Shown piece after piece: positions 1-5,163 of a DNA stretch of 8,447 nucleotides (its first letter is position 1; each line of letters begins with the position of its first letter). The stretch is from DASVHF01 sp036382695 (GTDB taxonomy: Bacteria; Patescibacteriota; Microgenomatia; Woykebacterales; RBG-16-39-9b), in the NCBI GenBank assembly GCA_036382695.1, contig DASVHF010000077.1, positions 1-8,447 on the forward strand. Direction: 5' to 3'. The notes beneath the pieces were generated by a model. It was not told the DNA's origin, made no database searches, and saw only the letters and a program-made list of their open reading frames with translations. The translations under genes were made by a program, and so were the position numbers.

Positions 1-2
1 CA

Positions 3-596
3 AACTGTCGGGCCGACCTGTACCTTATACCTAGACAAGGACAGGCGGAGCTTGGGGTTACCAATCCAGAAACTGTCGCCGAACACCTTGATGACTTGGC
101 AAAACTCGCAGATCAATACTCCGAGCGAAGGGGTTATTCTCTTCGCGAGAGGCTGGTCCTTGAAGTAATGATCCTCAACCACGAAGTTCCTGAACGTAGA
201 AAAGAAGATTCCCCCCAGTTCCCCTTGCCCAAAGACGTGGAGGAGATGCGTCGCTTCATTAGAGAGTGGCAGCCGCCGACTCGGGAGCAGGAGTTACAGA
301 GATGGGTGAGAGAATGGCGCGAAGAGCGTGTGGCTTTTCTTGAAGCAACTGCGCGGCTCTCAGATAGGAATCGGGGGATTCTTACCTATCTCTTTGACCG
401 GTTCTATCTTGGGCAGGACAGGGTAGCTCAGCTTGCGCAACAGCTTCACTACCTACAGCCAGCACTGGACATCCGGAGGAGAACGCAAAGTTGGTATGCT
501 CTCCACATGCACTTGGCGAGGGCTCAGGTAGCTCTGACAGATGGCGAGATGATCAAGCAACTCTTGCGGGCCTACCGGGTGATAGGTTCTAGATGA
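3..596 (+). CDS. hypothetical protein, 5'-truncated by the window edge
   Basis: The frame is open from the left edge to a TGA at 594-596, so the start lies outside the window; about 197 residues are visible. A TTG at 96 is in frame but nothing marks it as a start, because the same frame continues upstream without a stop. The product is hydrophilic and rich in Arg, Glu, Gln and Leu. Its middle (around 240-340) has Trp/Arg-rich segments, and its C-terminal 80 residues look mainly helical. The segment around 355-540, with alternating Leu, Arg and Gln, faintly resembles a sigma-region-4-like helix-turn-helix, but I cannot identify a family. GC content is about 53% in a sampled 60-base line, against about 35-45% in the following genes, and Arg is often CGG or AGG. 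That suggests a different history, such as transfer. A terminator follows directly, separating it from lysS. Coding status is likely; function is unknown. Confidence 0.7.
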   Translation, partial: NCRADLYLIPRQGQAELGVTNPETVAEHLDDLAKLADQYSERRGYSLRERLVLEVMILNHEVPERRKEDSPQFPLPKDVEEMRRFIREWQPPTREQELQRWVREWREERVAFLEATARLSDRNRGILTYLFDRFYLGQDRVAQLAQQLHYLQPALDIRRRTQSWYALHMHLARAQVALTDGEMIKQLLRAYRVIGSR

Positions 597-617
597 GGAA
601 GATTGGTGGAGTGGGAT

Positions 618-661
618 GGACCCCTGTTTGTGCCCTAGGCACGATAGGGGTCTTCTTATTT
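618..661 (+). terminator. intrinsic terminator after the first gene
   Basis: GACCCCT (619-625) pairs with AGGGGTC (646-652). An inner stem GTGCC (630-634) pairs with GGCAC (638-642) around a CTA loop. The hairpin is followed by the T-rich run TTCTTATTT (653-661). It begins 22 nt after the stop codon of the first gene and ends before the lysS promoter, so it probably isolates the two transcription units. Confidence 0.85.
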
Positions 662-671
662 GGTAGTTTCC

Positions 672-701
672 TTGCGAATTCGTGCTAGTTACAGCTATAC
701 T
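672..701 (+). promoter_or_regulatory. sigma-70-like promoter of lysS
   Basis: A -35-like TTGCGA (672-677, 4 of 6 consensus bases) is separated by 18 nt from a -10-like TATACT (696-701, 5 of 6). It lies just after the terminator and just before lysS. Initiation 6-7 nt after the -10 box would fall at about 707-708, on the lysS ATG, so the transcript would have little or no leader. This is predicted from sequence only. Confidence 0.55.
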
Positions 702-707
702 AAAAGT

Positions 708-2252
708 ATGTTCTGGGCTGATAAAATTGCAAAAGAGCTTTCCAAATCAAAAAAGGCGCAACTTGTTGATGATGCAAAAACTCCAAGTGGCCGTGTCCAT
801 GTTGGAGCACTGCGTGGTGTAACCATCCACGATCTAGTTTACAAAGCCCTGCAAGAAGCGAAGATTGAATCACGTTACACGTTCATCTTCGACGACCTTG
901 ATCCCATGGATTCTCTTCCAGTTTATCTTCCAAAGAAAAAATTTGAAAGATACATGGGTGTTCCTTTGGAAAACATTCCATCCCCTGAAGGTAGGGGTTC
1001 TTATGCCGGCTATTACGCGGATGAGTTTATCAGAGTATTTAATAAACTTGGGTCAAGACCTGAAATTTTGTGGAGCTCAAAGCTCTATAAAGATGGGAAG
1101 TTAGATACACAAATCAAACTGGCACTGGATGCTGCCGACAAAATCCAAGAAATTTATGAAAAAGTGTCTGGTTCAAAACGTCCAAAGGATTACATTCCTT
1201 TTCAACCGATTTGCGAAGAATGCGGTAAAATCAGCACAACTAGCGCAACTGGTTGGAATGGAAAATACGTTTCTTACGAATGCCTAGAAAATAAAGTATC
1301 CTGGGCAAAAGGCTGCGGACACAAAGGAAAAGAAGACCCATTTAGTGGGAGGGGGAAGATGCCATTTCGGGTGGAATGGCCAGCCAAATGGGTAGCACTT
1401 GGAGTTACTATTGAAGGTGAAGGGAAAGATCACGCTTCAAAAGGGGGCACTCGCGATACTGCTGATGCAATCTGTAGAGAAATTTTTGGCTATGAGCCGC
1501 CATACGATGTTCCCTATGAACATTTTCTACTTTCCGGCAAAAAAATGAGCAGCTCAAAAGGCGTTGGTGTTTCTGCGGTGGAGGTAGCAGAAATTTTGCC
1601 TCCCGAAATATTAAGATTCCTAATGGTTCGACCTCGGCCGATGCAGCATATTGATTTTAATCCAGAGCTTGAGTACACCATTCCAAAAATTTTCGACGAT
1701 TTCGATTTCGCAAGAGTTTCAAAAGAAGCAGATCTAGCAAGAATATACGAACTATCCCAGGTAGAGAAGGGGTCGAAAAAATATTTTGTTCCTCGGTTTC
1801 GCGATTTGGTTAACCTGGTCCAAATGCCGAACATTGATTTAGCGACCCAAGCTGAAGAAATTAAAGGTTCAAAATTAACTGCCGAGGACAAACAGGCCCT
1901 AAAGGAAAGAGTGAAGTATGTTAAAATCTATCTTGAACGCTTTGCGCCGGAGGAAATTAAATTTACGGTAAAGGATAATTTGCCGCTAGAAGTTGAACCG
2001 TTGACCGAGAAACAAAAGAAGCTGCTTATAAACATTGTTAACTTGGTTGATAAGGCAGGTGATCCGGAGAGATTGCAAAACGACATTTACCAAACCGGTA
2101 AGGTAATGGGGCTCTCTTCGTCGGAAACATTCAAAGCGATTTACTTATCATTACTCGGAAGGGAATCTGGACCGAAAGCAGCATGGCTCGTTTTAAGTTT
2201 GGATAAAAACTTTGTTAAAAAAAGGTTTGAGGAGGCAGCAGGTAGAATTTAG
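708..2252 (+). CDS. lysS: lysine--tRNA ligase, class I (archaeal-type LysRS)
   Basis: Charges tRNA-Lys with lysine using ATP, in the cytoplasm. This is the class I LysRS, unrelated to the common class II enzyme. From the ATG at 708 the protein has 514 residues, within the family's usual length, and opens with the characteristic MFWADKIA. A Rossmann-fold catalytic domain carries the HIGH-type signature PSGRVHVGALRG (residues 26-37) and the KMSKS loop KMSSSKG (279-285). Between them lies a zinc-knuckle insertion with C169-x2-C172, C192 and C203-G-H205. The C-terminal third is the helical anticodon-binding region. The frame is open back to a TTG at 660, but that lies in the terminator tail and would add residues foreign to the family. 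No Shine-Dalgarno motif precedes the ATG, which fits leaderless translation. The DUF2007 gene follows after 15 nt. Class I LysRS occurs in archaea, spirochaetes, some alphaproteobacteria and many candidate-phylum bacteria. Confidence 0.96.
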   Translation: MFWADKIAKELSKSKKAQLVDDAKTPSGRVHVGALRGVTIHDLVYKALQEAKIESRYTFIFDDLDPMDSLPVYLPKKKFERYMGVPLENIPSPEGRGSYAGYYADEFIRVFNKLGSRPEILWSSKLYKDGKLDTQIKLALDAADKIQEIYEKVSGSKRPKDYIPFQPICEECGKISTTSATGWNGKYVSYECLENKVSWAKGCGHKGKEDPFSGRGKMPFRVEWPAKWVALGVTIEGEGKDHASKGGTRDTADAICREIFGYEPPYDVPYEHFLLSGKKMSSSKGVGVSAVEVAEILPPEILRFLMVRPRPMQHIDFNPELEYTIPKIFDDFDFARVSKEADLARIYELSQVEKGSKKYFVPRFRDLVNLVQMPNIDLATQAEEIKGSKLTAEDKQALKERVKYVKIYLERFAPEEIKFTVKDNLPLEVEPLTEKQKKLLINIVNLVDKAGDPERLQNDIYQTGKVMGLSSSETFKAIYLSLLGRESGPKAAWLVLSLDKNFVKKRFEEAAGRI

Positions 2253-2256
2253 AATT
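2243..2256 (+). repeat. tandem TAGAATT x2 at the lysS 3' end
   Basis: Two perfect adjacent copies of TAGAATT lie at 2243-2249 and 2250-2256. The TAG of the second copy is the lysS stop codon. Degenerate relatives (AAGAGTTG, AGAATG) continue to the next start at 2268. This looks like slippage-derived junction sequence with no evident function. Confidence 0.5.
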
Positions 2257-2267
2257 AAGAGTTGAGA

Positions 2268-2498
2268 ATGCAGAAGGGGAACAAGAAGGAAAAAATTAAA
2301 GAAGTCCGAGTCTACACCGCTGAAAGTTCTGTTATTGCCCAGATGTTGGTAGAAAAGCTTGAAAATTTAGATATTCCGGCTAGACTTGGAGCAGAGACTG
2401 CAACAGCAGGAGCCTTTGGAGTACCAGAAGGTTCTCGTACGATTCTTGTACCAGAAAATTTTGTAGATCGTGCGGAAGAAATACTCGAGGTGGAATGA
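2268..2498 (+). CDS. DUF2007 domain small protein (putative signal-transducing)
   Basis: A 76-residue soluble protein. After a lysine-rich N-terminus of about 12 residues comes the pattern VRVYTAESSVIAQML, a middle segment with GAFGVPEG, and VPENFVDRAEEIL near the end. This matches the DUF2007 / 'putative signal transducing protein' family (PF09413): a small fold in which an N-terminal strand and helix resemble a half-ferredoxin unit. Members have no established biochemical role. The ATG at 2268 is preferred over an in-frame TTG at 2262; AAGAG at 2257-2261 is a weak ribosome-binding candidate 6 nt upstream. It sits 15 nt after lysS and is followed by a repeat-hairpin and the HD-domain gene, so it is probably co-transcribed with both. 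Family assignment is good; function is unknown. Confidence 0.8.
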   Translation: MQKGNKKEKIKEVRVYTAESSVIAQMLVEKLENLDIPARLGAETATAGAFGVPEGSRTILVPENFVDRAEEILEVE

Positions 2499-2499
2499 C

Positions 2500-2531
2500 A
2501 TTGACAAGATTGACAAGGAGTCTCCTTGTCA
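2500..2531 (+). repeat. tandem ATTGACAAG x2 merging into a perfect inverted repeat
   Basis: ATTGACAAG occurs twice in tandem (2500-2508, 2509-2517). The second copy is part of an inverted repeat in which TGACAAGGAG (2511-2520) and CTCCTTGTCA (2522-2531) flank a single T. As RNA it would form at least an 8-bp stem with an AGTCT loop. The 3' base of the stem is the first base of the AGAGG ribosome-binding site (2531-2535) of the HD gene. No T-run follows, so it is not a normal terminator. It might modulate translation of the HD gene or protect the mRNA; this is inference. Confidence 0.6.
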
Positions 2532-2540
2532 GAGGTTGTT

Positions 2541-3107
2541 ATGAATAGAAAAGAAGCTTTAAAAGTTGTAGATGAGCTTGTGAAAAGTCCAAATATTCGC
2601 AAACATTGTTTGGCGGCGGAAGCAGCGATGATTGGGTTGTACGATTATTTTGAGAAAAAAGGTGGGCTAGGTGCTGGTAGTCGAGAAGATTGGGGAGTTG
2701 TTGGCCTACTTCACGATGCAGATTACGAGGCAACAGATAAAGATTTAGGGAAACACACCGATTTGGTAACGGAAAAAATCAATGGTAAAGCAAGACAAGA
2801 GGTGGTCGATGCCGTGCGAGGACATGCGAACAAAGCGGAAAGAAAAACCTTGATGGCTAAATCAATATACGCGGCTGATGAATTGACTGGTCTGATTGTT
2901 GCTGCGGTACTCGTTCGGCCTGATAAAAAATTAGCCGGACTTACGATTGAATCGGTTTTGAAGCGATTTAAAGAGCCAGCGTTTGCGAAAGGCGCACGGC
3001 GTGATCAAATAAAGACCTGCGAAAAAGAACTAAGAGTCCCACTAGCGGAATTTACTGAAATTGTATTAAATTCGATGAAAGGAATCAGTAGCGAACTTGG
3101 ATTATAA
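2541..3107 (+). CDS. HD-domain protein (predicted metal-dependent phosphohydrolase)
   Basis: A 188-residue cytoplasmic HD-superfamily protein. The metal-site pattern is visible: H22 in the first helix, the HD pair H58-D59 in GLLHDADYE, H95 in VRGHAN, and D113 in YAADELTG. The C-terminal part (VLVRPDKKLA, then a KRFKEPAFAKG segment) matches a recurrent uncharacterised HD subfamily of bacteria, whose substrate is not known. HD proteins are generally phosphatases, phosphodiesterases or nucleotidases. The ATG at 2541 is chosen because AGAGG (2531-2535) lies 5 nt upstream; an in-frame TTG at 2526 falls inside the hairpin and has no such site. It follows the DUF2007 gene by 42 nt and ends in a TAA that overlaps a TATAAT box. 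Domain assignment is strong; the reaction is unknown. Confidence 0.85.
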   Translation: MNRKEALKVVDELVKSPNIRKHCLAAEAAMIGLYDYFEKKGGLGAGSREDWGVVGLLHDADYEATDKDLGKHTDLVTEKINGKARQEVVDAVRGHANKAERKTLMAKSIYAADELTGLIVAAVLVRPDKKLAGLTIESVLKRFKEPAFAKGARRDQIKTCEKELRVPLAEFTEIVLNSMKGISSELGL

Positions 3108-3108
3108 T
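3103..3108 (+). promoter_or_regulatory. possible -10 box for a serS leader transcript
   Basis: A perfect TATAAT overlaps the stop codon of the HD gene. Initiation 6-8 nt downstream would start at about 3114-3116, immediately before the first hairpin of the serS leader. No acceptable -35 element was found at 16-18 nt upstream and there is no TG extension, so this is tentative. Confidence 0.3.
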
Positions 3109-3116
3109 TCTTATTT

Positions 3117-3140
3117 GTTACCTTTTGCAAAAAAGGTAAC
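3117..3140 (+). other. 10-bp hairpin with GCAA tetraloop
   Basis: GTTACCTTTT (3117-3126) is perfectly complementary to AAAAGGTAAC (3131-3140) around GCAA, a GNRA-type tetraloop. It begins 9 nt after the HD stop codon. No T-run follows on either strand, so it is not a typical terminator. It could protect the HD mRNA 3' end or be the first stem of the serS leader. Confidence 0.65.
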
Positions 3141-3141
3141 G

Positions 3142-3294
3142 CCAAAGTTGCCGCTAGACTACGCTGGCTGTTGGACTAAGACTAAAAAACTCGGGACATC
3201 CTCGGAAATTCCCCCGATCGAATCGGGGTCAGTTTCCGTTTCCTCTTCGCTTTTTAGCCAGCCCAAATACGCCGTGCTCGTATAGCGGTTTAGG
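3142..3294 (+). promoter_or_regulatory. candidate structured leader RNA of serS
   Basis: This non-coding interval contains complementary segments in nested order: CCAAA (3142-3146) with TTTAGG (3289-3294, one bulged A); CCGCTA (3151-3156) with TAGCGG (3283-3288); TAC (3160-3162) with GTA (3280-3282); GCTGGCT (3163-3169) with AGCCAGC (3256-3262); TAAAAA (3183-3188) with TTTTTA (3251-3256), which competes with the previous helix at one base; and the inner hairpin 3203-3238. The outermost pairing includes GG of the serS Shine-Dalgarno AGGA (3292-3295). A leader upstream of an aminoacyl-tRNA synthetase gene is a plausible control site for its synthesis. No canonical T-box sequence (AGGGTGG..ACCGCG) is present. 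It could instead be a decayed mobile repeat. I do not recognise it as a known RNA family. Confidence 0.4.
3203..3238 (+). terminator. strong hairpin in the serS leader, possible attenuator or terminator
   Basis: CGGAAATT (3203-3210) pairs with AGTTTCCG (3231-3238, one G-U). After a small internal loop, CCCCGAT (3212-3218) pairs with ATCGGGG (3222-3228) around CGA. This gives 15 bp in total and is the most stable hairpin in the gap. It is followed by the pyrimidine-rich TTTCCTCTTCGCTTTTT (3239-3255), which is not a clean T-run. It might terminate transcription of the HD gene or attenuate serS. Confidence 0.45.
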
Positions 3295-3295
3295 A
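3292..3295 (+). promoter_or_regulatory. serS ribosome-binding site
   Basis: AGGA lies 7 nt before the GTG at 3303 and supports that start. Its GG can pair with CC at 3142-3143; TCCT at 3199-3202 or 3241-3244 could also mask it. Confidence 0.6.
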
Positions 3296-3302
3296 ATTTA
3301 AA

Positions 3303-4547
3303 GTGCTAGATGCCAAGTTTATTAGGAAAAACTTAAAAGAGGTTCGGCAGATGCTGCAGAAGCGGCAGGTAAAAATAGATCTAGACCACATTTTAGAAAT
3401 TGATGATGAGAGGCTAAAGCTGATTGGCGAGGTGGAAGAGCTGCGGCACATACGAAAACTGGCTGCGGATAGACACGATGAAGAAAAAGGTAAAGAAGTA
3501 AAAAAGAAGCTGCCAAAACTGGATGGAGCTTTGTCAGCAGTTGAGGAAGAACTCAAGGAATATTTAGACGAGGTGCCAAACATGCTTTTTCCAGAGGCTC
3601 CCGAGGGTAAAGATGAGCAAGATAATGTTGAGATAAAAAAGTGGGGAGAGATACCAAAGTTTGATTTTAAACCGCTTTCTCATATCGAGATCGGCAAAAA
3701 TCTGGATTTGATTGATTTTGAGAGGGCGGCAAAAGTAACGGGGCATAAGTTTTATTTTTTAAAAAACGAGGCGGTCTTGCTCGAATTTGCTTTGATTGAT
3801 TACACCATTAAAAAATTAGCAGGGGAGGGTTTTACGCTGGTTAGAACGCCGGACCTTGTAAGGCCAGAAATTGCCAATGGGATTGGTTTTCAACCGCGTG
3901 GTCCTGAGGCTCAAATTTACACCGTTGAAAAAGAAAACGTGTCGCTCGTCGGTACAGCAGAGATCCCGCTTGGTGGTTATCACGCAGGTGAGGTTTTAGA
4001 CGAGAAAAATCTGCCGCTGAAATATCTGGGTTTCTCTCCTTGTTTTAGAACCGAAGCAGGTAGTTATGGAAGAGTTTCTTATGGTCTTTACCGAGTTCAC
4101 GAGTTTGATAAGCTGGAGATATTTATTTATTGTAAGCCTCAGGATTCTGAAAAGATGCATCAGTACATCCTTTCCTTGGAAGAAGGGCTTTACCAGGGTT
4201 TAGGTCTCCCCTACCGGGTGGTTGATGTTTGCGCTGGAGATTTAGGAGCAGCTGCGGCTCGGAAATTTGATATCGAGGCGTGGATGCCGGCTAGGGAAGG
4301 CGGAAGCTGGGGCGAAGTAACAAGTACTTCCAACACGACCGATTATCAAGCTCGCCGGCTCGACATTCGATATCGGACAAAAGGTGGAAAGCTTGAACTA
4401 GTCCATACTTTAAACGGTACAGCCGTCGCCATTGGCCGAACTCTAATTGCAATTTTAGAAAATCATCAACAAAAAGACGGATCGGTCAAATTGCCGAAAG
4501 TCCTTCATGAGTATTTGGGAAAAGATTCTCTTCAAAGGCCAAAGTAA
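3303..4547 (+). CDS. serS: serine--tRNA ligase (class II SerRS)
   Basis: Charges tRNA-Ser (and tRNA-Sec where present) with serine in the cytoplasm. The 414-residue length is normal. The start is GTG at 3303, giving the family-typical MLDAKFIRKNLKEV and preceded by AGGA. Residues 1 to about 105 are rich in Lys and Glu and form the long antiparallel coiled-coil arm that grips the variable arm of tRNA-Ser. The class II catalytic domain follows: the TAE serine-binding motif (218-220), motif 2 FRTEAGSYGR (248-257) continuing to GLYRVHEFDKLE, the segment STSNTTDYQARR, and motif 3 LNGTAVAIGR (370-379). HEF replaces the usual HQF and LNGT replaces the commoner LNGS; both are mild changes and the enzyme looks active. 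The gene follows a 195-nt structured gap. Its last 41 nt overlap the next gene in another frame, suggesting co-transcription with the methyltransferase and uppP. Confidence 0.96.
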   Translation: MLDAKFIRKNLKEVRQMLQKRQVKIDLDHILEIDDERLKLIGEVEELRHIRKLAADRHDEEKGKEVKKKLPKLDGALSAVEEELKEYLDEVPNMLFPEAPEGKDEQDNVEIKKWGEIPKFDFKPLSHIEIGKNLDLIDFERAAKVTGHKFYFLKNEAVLLEFALIDYTIKKLAGEGFTLVRTPDLVRPEIANGIGFQPRGPEAQIYTVEKENVSLVGTAEIPLGGYHAGEVLDEKNLPLKYLGFSPCFRTEAGSYGRVSYGLYRVHEFDKLEIFIYCKPQDSEKMHQYILSLEEGLYQGLGLPYRVVDVCAGDLGAAAARKFDIEAWMPAREGGSWGEVTSTSNTTDYQARRLDIRYRTKGGKLELVHTLNGTAVAIGRTLIAILENHQQKDGSVKLPKVLHEYLGKDSLQRPK

Positions 4548-5154
4548 ATTTAACGGAGAAGTAAAAGTAACGGAAAACTCAGGTGTCCGCCGTTTAGTCG
4601 CTGGCGGGCATACTCAAAGCCAAACGCTACACCCAAACGGCAATGCTAGTTTGCGCTATTGGTATGGTATGGTTCCGGAAGAGATTGATTTAGATGCCGA
4701 CTCGAGGGTTTTGATTCTAGGTTTGGGCGCGGGTACTACAGCCAAAATTATTACTAAACGATTTGGGCCTATTGCTATCGATGGAGTAGAAATAGATCCT
4801 TTGATAGTGGAGCTGGGTAAAAAATATTTTGCACTTGACCAGCCGAATCTTAATATTATTATCGCTGACGCATCAGATTTCATAAAAGATGCAAGGTATA
4901 AATACGACTTAATTTGTGTTGATGTGTTTGTAGCAGGATCAGTGCCAAAAGAGATAGAGAATAGGGAATTTTTTGAAAAAGTTAAAAATGCTCTCGCTGA
5001 CGACGGAATAGTCACAGTCAATAAAATTTTTTCGGGAAAGAGCGAACAAGAAAATTTTGAAAATCTTGTCCGAAGCGTTTTCTCAGTGACCAGCTCGTCT
5101 GTTGTCCGCGGCGATCCAAAGCTCGACAATGTGATTGTCCACGCTCGCAATTAA
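4507..5154 (+). CDS. spermidine-synthase-like SAM-dependent methyltransferase-fold protein
   Basis: A 215-residue cytoplasmic protein with the class I methyltransferase fold in its spermidine/spermine synthase-like form. It shows motif I VLILGLGAGTT (residues 68-78), the acidic ribose-binding segment DGVEIDP (92-98), and YDLICVDVF followed by REFFEKVKNALADDGIVTVNKIF. The N-terminal 60 residues form only a short strand-rich region, smaller than that of genuine polyamine synthases (about 280 residues). Polyamine synthesis is therefore doubtful, and the substrate is unknown. The start at 4507 lies inside serS, overlapping it by 41 nt, without a clear ribosome-binding site. A later Met would remove the conserved N-terminal part, so 4507 is preferred. 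Translation may be coupled to the end of serS. uppP follows after 9 nt. Confidence 0.8.
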   Translation: MSIWEKILFKGQSKFNGEVKVTENSGVRRLVAGGHTQSQTLHPNGNASLRYWYGMVPEEIDLDADSRVLILGLGAGTTAKIITKRFGPIAIDGVEIDPLIVELGKKYFALDQPNLNIIIADASDFIKDARYKYDLICVDVFVAGSVPKEIENREFFEKVKNALADDGIVTVNKIFSGKSEQENFENLVRSVFSVTSSSVVRGDPKLDNVIVHARN

Positions 5155-5163
5155 ACGTAATCC

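Noticed and set aside
96..98. TTG at 96 as the start of the first gene
   Set aside because: The same frame is open to the window edge and shows continuous protein-like sequence upstream.
660..707. TTG at 660 as the lysS start
   Set aside because: It lies in the terminator tail, overlaps the promoter, and adds 16 residues before the conserved family N-terminus.
2501..2515. Two TTGACA hexamers as -35 boxes for the HD gene
   Set aside because: No -10-like hexamer occurs at 16-19 nt downstream of either; they are part of the tandem repeat.
3164..3236. A tRNA gene around the T-arm-like hairpin
   Set aside because: The seven bases after the T-arm find no acceptor partner at the right distance, and no D-arm or anticodon arm or CCA is present.
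3097..3285. Possible 62-residue plus-strand protein in the serS leader
   Set aside because: It overlaps the HD gene end, has low-complexity Ser/Pro/Lys content, no ribosome-binding site, and covers the nested hairpins; non-coding is more likely.
3108..3302. T-box riboswitch for serS
   Set aside because: The conserved T-box sequence and antiterminator bulge are absent; TGGC at 3165-3168 alone is not enough.
4656..5150. Long antisense frame of 164 residues within the methyltransferase gene
   Set aside because: It is Ser/Thr/Ile-rich shadow sequence, without a family motif, opposite a well-supported gene.
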